From positions 32,842,446-32,906,445 of the forward strand of contig CM063499.1 in NCBI GenBank assembly GCA_032207245.1: DNA of 64,000 nt, in the 5' to 3' direction. This DNA comes from Pardosa pseudoannulata (lineage: Eukaryota > Arthropoda > Arachnida > Araneae > Lycosidae). This document shows positions 24,701 through 32,555 of the stretch, piece after piece; the stretch's first letter is position 1; every line of letters begins with the position of its first letter. The position numbers were made by a program, and so were the translations under genes. The notes below the pieces were generated by a model that made no database searches, had not been told where the DNA came from, and saw nothing but the letters and a program-made list of their open reading frames with translations.

Positions 24701-26192
24701 AAAAATAGGAATAATTCAGAATACTATGAATTTTAGTTATATAGTCTATTTTAAAAACACAAAAATATTTTTAAATTTGTTCAAAATAATAAACTTACTG
24801 AATAACAGGATGCATTATGTGTTTATCAGTTCCATATAGAACTGCAGGCCTGAAATATGTGGCAACATACAGGGCAAGTGGACCAGCATATTCTAACAAA
24901 AACACCTAATAAAAGGAATTTCTAATTACCAATAGCAACAAATAAATTCTAAACATAAAATTTTAAAAGACACCTTATTCACAAAACAAGGTGATGCAGT
25001 TTAAATTATTGCAAAGACTGACATATATAGAGATAAAGGGGAATATTTATAGATTTTTAGTCTGGTTTAGTTTGGAGCACTATCAGGGTTCCCGCTCTTT
25101 TCCCAGAACAAAAATTAAGGACTTTCTAAGGACCAAAGTAACTTTTTATAAGGACCTACTTGAAATAGACGACATAATGGCACAGGCTTGCAACTGCTGA
25201 GGTACTTTCAAAAAGGTGAGAAAAGTGACAAATAATACAGAATAAGTGACTAAAAAGTGACTAAACATTGGGGAAAAAAAAGTGATTTTTTTCTCCTCTT
25301 GATTACAGATGTTATTATTAAGATTTTTCTATTTATTTTAACTCTAAATCAAATGATTCATGCAAGACATGATTTTAGCGTCGATTACAAAAAGGTTAAA
25401 AATTTTGTTTAACACAACTCAACATTGTTTTTTATTCAAGAAAATCTATAAATTAGATTTGAATACATACAATACATTTTATAATCGCAATTTTCTGCAT
25501 ATATTAATGATGTTTTGAAATATGTACATAGCTAGATTAGAGTGTCTAAACAAAAATTGTGAAGGAAAAGAAAAAGATAAATGTGTGCTTTGACGTAAAT
25601 TACTTTAATGTATTTAATGTACTTTTCAGTACAAATGTAGATTTCAGGAACTCCTTCGCGACTTTTTAAAATCACTAAATTCTGAAAACCGTATGACTAT
25701 TTACATTTTAATAAAAAAAATAAGATCAGAGCATCTCATTTTTGGTCTTTTATTAAAATATTTTGTTATTAATTCAGATTTTCTTTTTTCAACAACAGAC
25801 TTTTGCTGTGATACACTATGAAAAAAGTGACTGTTTACTTAAAAAAGTGACTAAAAGTGATCAATTGTAAAAAAAGTGACTAAAGGTGAGAAAAGTGACA
25901 GAATTACAAGCCTGATGGCATAAACCCTATCTCCTGAGGAATATATTTTAATGATTATAAACCAGACATGGCATGTTCAATAAATGCCCTTCAATATTTC
26001 AGAATTAAGTTTTAAAAAATGCCTAAAAATTAATATAAGAAATCTATTTGACAAAACCCAATTTTGAAAAATGAACAAATAATGTAAAGTTTCTTTGAGT
26101 GACCCAAACTAAAAATAAATTCTGAATAAAAACAATATTATAAGTTCTTTCTGAGGGTTTAAAAATGACTGATATATATATTTATATGAGTC

Positions 26193-26260
<68 letters not shown>

Positions 26261-29200
26261 ATACTAGCTGATTATACCCAACGTTGCCTGGGAAAGAAGA
26301 AAGTTTTAGACTTTTCTAGTACATTCAATGCAAGGAAAATTAAACTTCCATAACTAACTGAAATATCTACAAACCCCCATCATCCATGCTTCATTTAATT
26401 AAAATCTGCATGACTGTTAGCTATTAGGAAAGGGCAGCTGACTTTATACTTTAAACCTTTTAAGTATACAAAAGTTTATACATTTGTCATAAGAAAACTG
26501 ATAGGAAATCACATGATGAGTGTGGAGTCTTTAAGGACATTTGATAAAAGTTTAGTAGTTTTAAGGGCCCTTAAAAATGACAGCTAAAATTAAGGAGTTC
26601 TTAAGGACTTTTAAAGACCGTGGGAACCCTGACTATGGTCTACTGTCTTGCTCATGACAGCTAGTGAGACCGGGACCTACTGCTTAAAGCCAATTCCACA
26701 CAGCTACGAACATCCATACCAGCTGCAAGACTCAAACCCACAAACTCTGGTACTGAAGAGCAAAGCTCTACCGTTCTCCCATTGTTTGGCTATACAGATT
26801 AACTAACTTCTCAAATAACACTAACTAATGCATTGCTATATAAATAAATTTTGTAACATAAGAAAGAATAGAGAAAGCTAATAAAATACAATATACAATA
26901 CTCAAAAAGAAATCTACATAATTCATACTTACAAAAATATAGATATATTACAAATTATAGTGCATTTTCATACTTACAGTTTTCCATCCTATTTGAGGTC
27001 CTAAATCTTTGAGGTACAGTTGCCTTTGACCTTTAAAATCAATGGTACCCAAAGTAATATTGTCGCTTAAGAACTTTCCACCTGTAAAAAGGTTTTAAAT
27101 ATGTTACATTTTACAGTTAAGAAACAGAAATACAGTATATTATGTACATTAAGAAAATAAAGAATAAGGATAAACTAATATGTTCTTTCCCATAATATAC
27201 CAAAGTAAAATTCTTTTAGTTCATTTATTAACACAGTAGAACCTGCTTAAGTTTTTCAAAGGACTAAGTGATTAAAACTTTCTAAACAGGAAATCTGAAA
27301 AAAATCATTTATACACTGTCTACCAATACGTATTTGGACACCTATGTAAATGGCGATATCTGCGGTCCTGAGGTATGTTACAGCCTCCACCGGTATACTT
27401 TGTGTAGGAAACAGCATCAGCATTAGTCGCATGCAAGATGCCACGCAGTTCGGAGCTCTCTGATTTCGAGAAAGGTATAATTATCGAGTATCACAAATGT
27501 GGCCGATCCTTAAGGGACATATCTAGGGATCTGAAGTACCCAAAATCTATGTGATTAACAAGTGGAAGTTGAGCGGTGATTGTCAAAATATGCCTGGAGT
27601 CTGCAAACAAACAAAACTGTGAGATAGAGACAGACAAGTGCTGTCCAGAGAAATTCCAAAGAACCGCACCCAACCAATGGCCCTTATCCACGAGGAGTTT
27701 CAACAGGCATCCGGGAGTATTGTTTCAATGAATACCATCCATAAGGAAGCACATCTGCTTTGTTTTCATGGCTGTGCTGCTGCCCATAAGCCTTCAATCA
27801 CAAAGTCTAACCACGCTGCTCAGTTAATGTGGTGCAAGGCACATAGAAATTGGACCATAGATCAGTGGAAACGGGTTCTTTGGAGTGACGAATCAAGGTT
27901 CACCCTTTACCATTCGGATAGCAGGGTTTGGGTCTGGCTGGAGAACGTCTCCTGCCAGAATGCATTGTGCCAACAGTCAAGTTCGGCAGAGGTGGAATTA
28001 TGGTCTAGGGGGTGTTTCTTCTGGTATGGACTGGGACCCTTGGTCCCCATTCATGGTAAGCTCAACGTCGATGCCTACAGCACTATTTTGGATGACAATG
28101 TGCTTCCTATGTTGTAGCAGTTTTACAGGTTGGACCCCTGTTACTTTCATTATGACATTGCCAATTGTCATGTTTCGAGATTAACCAAGGCTTTGTATGG
28201 TGCCAATGGAGTTCATTGAAGGGACTGGCAAGAACAGACCTGAACCCTATCAAGAACCTCTGGGACAAGTTGGGTCCACAAATTACGGGGTGCACTACCC
28301 GTAAAAAATCAGTGAAGGAACTTGTATGTCTACTCCAAGCCGAGTGGAAGACAATACCACTAGCTGTAATACAAAGACTTGTGGAAAGTATGCCCCGGAA
28401 GTTTCACGCTGTAATTATCTCTCGGGGAGGCTCTACCAATTATTGATTTTGAATAAAGTTAGTTTTTCTCTTCTATCATAGTTGTCCAAATACTTATTGG
28501 TAGACAATGTGTATATATATATATATATTTATATATATTTTAAACATATAGGGTAAAATAAACATATAAGTTCATTTTAATTGTTTTTCTGTTGTCACTT
28601 TTACAGGAATTTTTTTTATGTGAGTGTGTGCATAAAGACTATAATGAATGTTTAAATGTAATCTACTTTTTCCTAGTCTGAATGCAAGATGGGAGAGAAT
28701 AATTTTCTATTTCTTTTAAACATTTCCAATTTCTGGTTAATAGATAAAGCTTTACTCTTTAATCCTCTTATAAATATTTTTAAAATATTTAATTAACAAC
28801 AGAACCTAGGAAGTCCAAAGCAAAAACTAGCGAACAAAAAATCTGCTTCAATAAATACACTTTGGGAACTTTCTGATGATTTAATTATAATAATAAAAAA
28901 AAATTCCACGTGTTTCCTAGCTAAAGTAGAAAGAATTAATAGACTGTCTAAACTGGATTTTCAACAAATTCTAGCAGTAGTGACAGTAAATTTCAAATAA
29001 TTAAAATGAATGTGGTTGTAGAAAACAAAAAGGCTCTTATAGTGTGAAAATGTACACTTTTATATATGTACTCCTAAGTTTCTTGTTACAACCATCACAA
29101 ATCATATGGTGGAGGAATTAGTTTTAATTAGAACACTTTTCTCCTGCAAGTTTTATGGCCTGCAGATGGGTTTCAGACCACTACTGGCTTGAAACTATCC

Positions 29201-31872
29201 CTTCTTAGATGTTAACCCTTTCTGGGCCTTAGGAAGATTACTTCCCATCTACACAATCTTACAAAATACACCTGCGGGAAGTGCAAAACCCATTTTAACA
29301 TATTGGTCTTGTTATTGAAACGATGGGAAGACTGATTTTTGCTTTGGTTTTACACTGTCATCAATTGTTCGATTGACTGAATAAAATTAGCAGCTCTGTT
29401 TTGAAAGTTTGGAAAAGTGGAGTGAGAAATATAAATGGCCCACAAAAGGGTTAAAGGGCTCAGTAATACACCTGCCAACTGTTGAAGTAGCCTGAGAATT
29501 GTTCTTTTACTGCTCAATTCAATGAACAATGTCTACCTGGATGTGTTTTTTTCTCCCTTTTGTAATCTTTGATATTTCGGTATAAGGAATTATGTTTCAA
29601 AAGCTAAAAAACTAAGCTTTACAATAAAATTGGAAAGATTGTGGCATAACAAACTTCTTAAACAGAAAATTTTTTAGGCACACAAACTTCTAAAAAGGAA
29701 CATTTAGAATTATTGATATATAATAAACTACAGCACCAAAGATACAGAACATCTTAAACAGGAAAACAACCAGAACCTTCTAAAGCGGATTCCCCTCTAT
29801 ATGCTTAGATCAGAGAAATGTAATATTTGTACACAGTTCTTAGAGAAAATATTGTAGCTACTAACTAGTTTTACATTTCATTCAAACTTATCTGAATCAA
29901 TACTAATGTCACTGAAATATAGAAAGATAAATACAGTAGAAACTCTTTTTAATAACCCCACAATACAACGACCCTTTCGTTAGAACGACCATCTTAAAAA
30001 GTCCCAATTATTTTACCATTGGAATAATGTTAATTTTGAATCATTACAACAACTCCAAGTGTATTATTTTTTGTTTGAGCGACTGCCAATTTTAGACCGC
30101 CGAACTCATGGGCAAGTGGCCTATTTTAAAATTATTGTACTGTGGTGCAACTTCAAGAAACCTATATTTTCAGAATACAGTGCCTGAAATACAGTGCTGT
30201 ATTTCCGGCGAGCAGCCCAGCAAGACTTTTGTGGTCTCAGTGGTTTTTTTCTAAGAAAATAACTGTCCATGTTCATGAACAACTAGGCAGATAGCACATA
30301 CACACACAGTCGTGGGACATTGTCTATCTACAAAATAGTCTTTCAAAATTTTTGGGGGGGGAACCAGACCCCCAGATTCCTCCCCCTGCCTACGGCCTTG
30401 TTTAAAGGATCCTTTCGTCATGTATGACATTGATGTCCTAGGTAGATGACACTCCAGGCACTAATGAAATGATCCAGCTCCTCAGTGTCAAATTTCCAGA
30501 TCTTCAATTATCTTTTGATGAGTTAGTTGTAGAAACTTTACAGTGCTGCAAAGAAAATCTGAATGAGAACAATTTTATTGCCCGTATTACCAGAAATGAA
30601 GAAATCTGCGATTCCACCCAGGGAGAAGAAATTGTCCAAGCTTTGGAAAAAATGAATGAAAAAGAAGCCAATGCAATCAATGCCTTGCATCAATATTTTA
30701 AAGGACAATTTCATTCAAAATCTAATGGATATGGAATCAGTGATAATGAAAAATTCCCAAATGAACTTGAAACAGTCGTCAATGAAAGACTTTTTTTCAA
30801 AAATTCAGTAATGGAAATACAAATAAATAGAAGTGTTCTCTAGGTATGTACTGTTGCATCATTTCTTTGCTAATTTTTTTTATTATTTTTTTAATTAGTT
30901 ACAACGACCTTTCATTACAATGACCATATGATGTTGGTCCCACAGGGGGTCGTTATACTGAGGTTCTACTGTAGTATAAAACTGAAAAATTTGTCTTGAA
31001 TAATTAAGATCTCATTAAATAACCAACTTACGTGATTCAATTCTTAAACCTTGTCTTGCTGGATGAAGCTTTTTCTCTAGTGAAAAAAAAAAATGGAAAT
31101 ACATTTAAAATATAATTTAACAGCTTCAGAATTGATATCATGAGAGCAAAAATTTCAACTTACTGATCTTGTGAATTGCTTTCTTCACATCATATATTGT
31201 GCTTGACACAGAGAGCTGTATTTGAAAGATATAAAAACTTAATAAGTACTGACTTTACATTAATTTAAAAGTAATAGTAATAGAAAAAATAGTAACAATA
31301 CTATGTAATTGTCAAAAGTCATGTAAATATTTAAAATCAATATTGGTGTAATGGCTTACTTACATCCGCTAAACGAGCTACTTGTTTCCCACTACCACTC
31401 TGAAGGATTTCCACCTACAAATTACATATATTACATTAATAAAATAAACATTTCAAAACCTCATATAAAAATTGTTTTAAAAGCTACTACAGATATTACA
31501 AAGAGAATAATAAACACATGTCAATACTATAAAACTACAAAACATAAGCAATAGAAATCGGAATAATTTAAACTCTATTAAACAAGAATTCTTTATTAAT
31601 TTTTAGCTTACATACCAAACCGGTAAAATCAATTAAAATAAATACTTTTAGTATTACAAAAAGTAATTGCTATTTATAATTGTAAGTACTTGAGGCATAA
31701 AATAATTGCACTCAGCAGCAAGAACAGCGTTTAAGATTTAGCGGATTTAATAAGAAAAAATTAAAAGAGAAATATTCCCTTAATTTTAAATGCAATATAA
31801 AAACAATAGTGATTCAAAGTGTCATGAGTAATAAAAGTAAAAAAGTTTAAATTAAATTTAAATCACCTCCAT
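7297..31872 (-). CDS. TECR: Very-long-chain enoyl-CoA reductase (TECR), complete 12-exon gene
   Basis: TECR (yeast Tsc13) catalyses the last step of the ER very-long-chain fatty-acid elongation cycle, the NADPH-dependent reduction of trans-2-enoyl-CoA, and is a polytopic ER membrane protein. Coding exons in gene order: 31867-31872, 31364-31414, 31164-31215, 31032-31076, 26978-27081, 24799-24905, 22236-22341, 18043-18115, 16053-16096, 12914-12971, 11101-11235, 7297-7424. They sum to 909 bp, 302 codons plus stop, close to the ~308 residues of the mammalian protein. All junctions are GT-AG and phases join. Residues 1 to about 80 form the ubiquitin-like N-terminal part; the rest is the hydrophobic steroid-5-alpha-reductase-type domain. 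Recognisable blocks are [45 protein letters not shown] and CPNYTYEV. A tyrosine in the NYTYE region is reported as needed for activity in Tsc13 (from memory); Y242 and Y244 are present here. No frameshift or stop is seen, so the gene looks functional. Confidence 0.96.
7726..8651 (+). mobile_element. TTAA-target DNA element ('family C'), copy 1
   Basis: Element 7730-8647 (918 bp) between TTAA at 7726-7729 and 8648-8651. Ends are GGAATCCATCTACATTCGGA and, inverted, GGTATCCATCTATGTTG. No transposase seen. It matches 9446-10382, 23621-24360 and 48887-49821. TTAA targets occur in piggyBac and Kolobok groups; the GG- end is less like piggyBac (CCC). Confidence 0.75.
8921..9081 (-). repeat. tRNA-derived SINE, copy 3
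   Basis: Minus-strand SINE with CCAAA tail, flanked by a 14-bp duplication GCAAATGTAGAGGA / GCAGATGTAGAGGA (one mismatch). More diverged than copy 2; the B box has decayed (GGTTCAAATTC). Confidence 0.85.
9109..9272 (-). repeat. tRNA-derived SINE, copy 4 (5' truncated)
   Basis: Minus-strand SINE missing the A-box end, with a three-unit CCAAA tail and a duplication AAACCAGGAAAAGA / AAACCAGGAAAAAGA. Inserted just beyond the duplication of copy 3. Confidence 0.85.
9442..10386 (-). mobile_element. TTAA-target family C, copy 2
   Basis: Element 9446-10382 (937 bp) with TTAA on both sides, inverted relative to copy 1 at 7726. Left end GGTATCCGTCTACATTG, right end GTAGGCAGATACC. About 800 bp separates it from copy 1, so the two copies form a large imperfect inverted repeat in one intron. 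Confidence 0.78.
10387..11100. other. TECR intron 11 remainder
   Basis: AT-rich intron sequence between family C copy 2 and exon 11. No gene or clear repeat seen apart from an AAATAAA-rich stretch at 11025-11070. Confidence 0.4.
11101..11235 (-). CDS. TECR: TECR exon 11, residues 216-261
   Basis: 135 bp, acceptor AACTAG, donor GTAAAG. It carries the catalytic-domain blocks STERKIP, NPFTWLF and SCPNYTYEV (Y242 and Y244 by my count), then MTQCLP. Confidence 0.97.
11499..11675 (-). repeat. tRNA-derived SINE, copy 5
   Basis: Minus-strand SINE in TECR intron 10 with a 14-bp duplication AGGGCAACATGAGG / AGGGCAACATAAGG. Its frame accounts for the apparent 102-codon and 77-codon open frames here, which are not genes. 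Confidence 0.85.
11690..12913. other. TECR intron 10 remainder
   Basis: AT-rich, no gene or repeat family recognised. Confidence 0.4.
12914..12971 (-). CDS. TECR: TECR exon 10, residues 197-216
   Basis: 58 bp, acceptor TTTTCAG, donor GTAAAA. It encodes [19 protein letters not shown] plus one base of the next codon, matching the family block LGNxSIHxALRxLRPAG. Confidence 0.96.
13685..14330 (+). mobile_element. Internally deleted Tc1/mariner element (family 'Tc1-B'), copy 1
   Basis: Inverted ends CACTGTCTACCAATAAGTAT and ATACTTATTGGTAGACAGTG, with TA on both sides (13683-13684, 14331-14332). Compared with the copy at 27314-28511 about 555 bp is missing at about 13844, where the N-terminal two thirds of the transposase gene should be. 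The remainder keeps frames for the DD34E region ([12 protein letters not shown]) and a later broken ...[15 protein letters not shown] stretch. Confidence 0.85.
14341..14665 (+). repeat. Second tRNA-like SINE (tRNA-Thr-like head)
   Basis: Directly right of the Tc1-B end. GCCACAGTATCTCAATTGAC resembles an A-box arm, GCTCTTGTAACTGGAGGG an anticodon arm whose loop CTTGTAA would read TGT (Thr), and GGTTGCAAGTTCGAAGCC a T arm and B box. It is followed by about 250 bp of non-tRNA body. Only one copy is in the window, so the right limit is approximate. Confidence 0.55.
14670..16052. other. TECR intron 9 remainder
   Basis: AT-rich sequence without recognised gene. Two similar segments containing 'CCTGTAAAGGACAGTGG' (15196) and 'CCGTACAGGGAGAGG' (15576) may be the two ends of an old element: both are followed by TTTTRCAGT and end near GGGTTAAA. 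Low confidence. Confidence 0.3.
16053..16096 (-). CDS. TECR: TECR exon 9, residues 182-196
   Basis: 44-bp microexon, acceptor TTTAG, donor GTAAGT. It encodes [15 protein letters not shown] and links exon 8 and exon 10 in phase. Sequence conservation is modest, so the call rests on phase, splice sites and position. Confidence 0.85.
16372..16740 (+). mobile_element. Family B element, copy 2 (right half missing)
   Basis: Starts CAGGGTTCCTGCTCTTTTTC and runs through the common left arm to its internal (TA)n array, where the similarity stops. The right arm is absent, suggesting deletion at the microsatellite. Confidence 0.75.
16741..18042. other. TECR intron 8 remainder
   Basis: AT-rich, no gene seen; a T-rich run at 17734-17750. 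Confidence 0.4.
18043..18115 (-). CDS. TECR: TECR exon 8, residues 158-182
   Basis: 73 bp, acceptor TTTAG, donor GTATAT. It encodes [20 protein letters not shown] followed by YTPP, a transmembrane segment ending in the conserved NHPLYTPP. Confidence 0.96.
18368..19568 (+). mobile_element. Family B element, copy 3, with nested LTR
   Basis: Ends CAGGGTTCCTACTC and ATAGGAACCCTG with a perfect 5-bp duplication TTTAG (18363-18367, 19569-19573). At its internal TA array it carries a 373-bp insertion at 18758-19130 that looks like a solo LTR. Confidence 0.82.
18758..19130 (-). mobile_element. Probable solo LTR
   Basis: 373 bp beginning TGTAATAT and ending ATATTACA, i.e. TG...CA with 8-bp inverted tips, present only in this copy of family B, at the TA array. 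On the minus strand an AATAAA signal lies about 50 bp before the 3' tip, as expected of an LTR. The duplication cannot be measured because the target is a TA repeat. No internal retroviral-type coding sequence is present. Confidence 0.55.
19725..19892 (-). repeat. tRNA-derived SINE, copy 6
   Basis: Minus-strand SINE with 13-bp duplication AACATGTCAAAGG / AACATGTCACAGG. The B box GGTTCGAATCC is intact. The 66-codon frame here is SINE sequence, not a gene. Confidence 0.85.
19906..20935. other. TECR intron 7, part
   Basis: AT-rich; no gene seen. A short CA/TA microsatellite lies at 20838-20875. Confidence 0.4.
20936..21625 (+). repeat. Dispersed repeat 'family G', copy 1, interrupted by a SINE
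   Basis: Shares a series of blocks with 47262-47740: GGCAATGAG..., TCAAGAGCAGAGTATGGAAT, CCCACAGCAAG.TGACATG, ACCTGGGACAGCTGGAAAAT, ATGGCTGGGAAAATAG and ATAATTTTGATATATTACA. The order is kept. A SINE sits at about 21036-21205. No coding potential recognised; class unknown. Confidence 0.6.
21036..21205 (-). repeat. tRNA-derived SINE, copy 7
   Basis: Minus-strand SINE inside family G copy 1. A single CCAAA tail unit remains; the duplication is not clear. Confidence 0.8.
21626..22235. other. TECR intron 7 remainder
   Basis: No gene or repeat family recognised. Somewhat less AT-rich at 21830-22110. Confidence 0.35.
22236..22341 (-). CDS. TECR: TECR exon 7, residues 122-157
   Basis: 106 bp, acceptor CTCTAG, donor GTAAGT. 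It encodes [14 protein letters not shown], then [19 protein letters not shown] and LFK, nearly identical to the most conserved block of animal TECR. Confidence 0.97.
23529..23620. mobile_element. 84-bp TTAA mini-MITE
   Basis: Element 23533-23616 between TTAA at 23529-23532 and 23617-23620. Ends CACATTCGTGACCA and, inverted, CACATTCGCTGTTGA. A related left end TTAACACATTCGCTGCC occurs at 52164. The right TTAA is shared with the next element. Confidence 0.65.
23617..24360 (+). mobile_element. TTAA-target family C, copy 3 (truncated)
   Basis: Starts GGTATCCGTCTACGTTTGGA at 23621 after TTAA and follows copy 1, with an internal deletion of about 120 bp near 23691. The right end is missing: similarity stops after AATGCCGTCAAGACAAAACA at 24360. 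Confidence 0.75.
24799..24905 (-). CDS. TECR: TECR exon 6, residues 87-122
   Basis: 107 bp, acceptor ATTAG, donor GTAAGT. It encodes [20 protein letters not shown] followed by VLYG, a transmembrane segment with the conserved EYAGPL and YFRP motifs. Confidence 0.95.
25084..26631 (+). mobile_element. Family B element, copy 4, with nested hAT-like element
   Basis: Ends CAGGGTTCCCGCTC and GTGGGAACCCTG, with a perfect 5-bp duplication ACTAT (25079-25083, 26632-26636). Includes a long internal (TA)n array (26196-26257). Another element is nested at 25183-25914; without it family B is about 816 bp. Confidence 0.85.
25183..25914. mobile_element. hAT-like MITE with 6-bp duplication, nested in family B
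   Basis: 732 bp with inverted ends CAGGCTTGCAACT and AATTACAAGCCTG, flanked by a perfect 6-bp duplication ATGGCA (25177-25182, 25915-25920). Removing it restores the family B sequence. Sub-terminal arms are rich in AAAAGTGAC repeats on both sides. No coding capacity seen. Confidence 0.85.
26978..27081 (-). CDS. TECR: TECR exon 5, residues 52-86
   Basis: 104 bp, acceptor TTTACAG, donor GTAAGT. It encodes the end of the ubiquitin-like part and the start of the membrane domain, with [14 protein letters not shown] matching the family block LYFRDLGxQIxW. It lies after a 3.95-kb intron full of DNA transposons. Confidence 0.95.
27314..28511 (+). mobile_element. Tc1/mariner element family 'Tc1-B', copy 2, decayed
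   Basis: 1198 bp with inverted ends CACTGTCTACCAATACGTAT and ATACTTATTGGTAGACAATG between TA dinucleotides (27312-27313, 28512-28513). Reference copy for the deleted copies at 13685 and 34651. Located in TECR intron 4. Confidence 0.88.
27450..28446 (+). pseudogene. Tc1-type transposase pseudogene
   Basis: Several plus-strand frames together cover a Tc1 transposase. The frame 27638-28117 holds the helix-turn-helix end and the first catalytic block ([19 protein letters not shown]). A stop interrupts it at 28117. Frame changes continue to the second and third catalytic regions ([16 protein letters not shown], [12 protein letters not shown]). In the last motif the usual PIE...W glutamate is replaced by K (NPIKNLW). 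It cannot make active protein. Confidence 0.75.
29212..29454. mobile_element. TTAA MITE 'family E', copy 1
   Basis: 235-bp element 29216-29450 flanked by TTAA, ends CCCTTTCTGGGCC and GGCCCACAAAAGGG. CCC...GGG tips with a TTAA target are typical of piggyBac-type MITEs. Second copy at 56044-56269. Confidence 0.8.
29934..30971 (+). mobile_element. Tigger/pogo-type element, second family
   Basis: Inverted ends CAGTAGAAACTCTTTTTAAT and AGGTTCTACTG with TA on both sides (29932-29933, 30972-30973). CAGTAGAACCTC tips are typical of Tigger-like elements. It contains a transposase-tail frame at 30442-30843 and may include a further insertion around 30160-30400 with a run of G. A partial second copy of its left end lies at 54530-54740. 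Confidence 0.75.
30442..30843 (+). pseudogene. Possible pogo/jerky transposase C-terminal fragment
   Basis: Open frame of about 134 codons ([20 protein letters not shown] at its start; 124 codons from the first Met at 30469) ending in TAG, within the Tigger-like element. I recognise no domain with certainty; position and acidic, leucine-rich composition fit a transposase tail. The open frame suggests a fairly recent copy. Confidence 0.45.
31032..31076 (-). CDS. TECR: TECR exon 4, residues 37-52
   Basis: 45 bp, acceptor TCACTAG, donor GTAAGT. It encodes [15 protein letters not shown]; the PARQ..LR motif is a TECR hallmark. The acceptor could lie 2 bp away (AG repeated), but only this choice keeps the frame. 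Confidence 0.9.
31164..31215 (-). CDS. TECR: TECR exon 3, residues 20-37
   Basis: 52 bp, acceptor AATACAG, donor GTAAGT, leaving one base of a split codon. It encodes [17 protein letters not shown], equivalent to the helix region of the ubiquitin-like domain. Confidence 0.9.
31364..31414 (-). CDS. TECR: TECR exon 2, residues 3-19
   Basis: 51 bp, phase 0 at both ends, between a TTTGTAG acceptor and a GTAAGT donor. It encodes [17 protein letters not shown], the first strands of the ubiquitin-like N-terminal domain. Confidence 0.93.
31867..31872 (-). CDS. TECR: TECR coding exon 1 (Met-Glu only)
   Basis: The first coding exon contributes only ATG GAG before a GTGATT donor. The start context AAGAATGG has A at -3 and G at +4, a good initiation context. 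Joining it in phase to the next exon gives [11 protein letters not shown], the expected TECR N-terminus. The 5' UTR continues to higher coordinates; its start cannot be fixed from sequence. Confidence 0.85.
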
Positions 31873-32060
31873 TCTTAAATTGTGGAAATAACAATGAGAA
31901 ATTCGATAAACACTGCACAAATTCAATGAACGCTAACGAAAACACGTCTCCGGTTCACAGCATGTCTTCAAGCTACAGATGAGAGAAGAGGGATTTTAAC
32001 CTGGTCACGTGACACATCGCCTCAGGGTAAAGCTAGAGGAAAATATTATTAAGGAAAATT
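31873..32060 (-). promoter_or_regulatory. TECR: TECR 5' UTR and putative core promoter
   Basis: This stretch upstream of the TECR ATG is less AT-rich than its surroundings and free of recognised repeats. It contains the perfect 10-bp palindrome GTCACGTGAC at 32004-32013, an extended E-box that bHLH-zipper factors (USF, MITF/TFEB types) can bind. No TATA box is obvious. The transcription start is not visible. Role inferred from position. Confidence 0.5.
32004..32013. promoter_or_regulatory. Palindromic extended E-box GTCACGTGAC
   Basis: Perfect palindrome with CACGTG core, about 130 bp upstream of the TECR start codon. In vertebrates this exact 10-mer is the TFEB/CLEAR-type consensus. Function here is inference. 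Confidence 0.45.
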
Positions 32061-32467
32061 ACTATCAGCTTATTGCCAAGGACATGCAAGAAAGTTCCTC
32101 TATTATGAACAGTAATCTATTTTTATCCGTATATATAATGAGAACTGAAACATATGTAGTCGCTAACATAAAGATAAGACTACATTGATCTCAATTATAA
32201 TAGCAGAACAATAATAAAGCTAAACATCGTCTAGTGCATTACTTTCTGTGTATACAGAAAATAGGCCGAATATTAAATTAATAATTTACCAAATTCAATT
32301 TTCAGGGTAATTAAAAAAATCACAGCGATTACCAATGTTTTTGGTTTTTGTTTTATTTAATAATTTATTTCTAAGGAAAAAGGTGTACTAGAATCAGGAA
32401 CGCAGAACTTGTTGAGTTTTTATATCATAAATACACACACACACACACATATCTATCTATCTATCTA

Positions 32468-32555
<88 letters not shown>

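Larger units (their letters stand above)
25062..26791 (-). repeat. tRNA-derived SINE, copy 8, split by a family B element
   Basis: SINE pieces at 25062-25083 and 26632-26791 on the minus strand, separated by family B copy 4. The 5-bp ACTAT repeated at the two junctions is the target duplication inside the SINE. The SINE is therefore the oldest layer of this nest. Confidence 0.8.
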
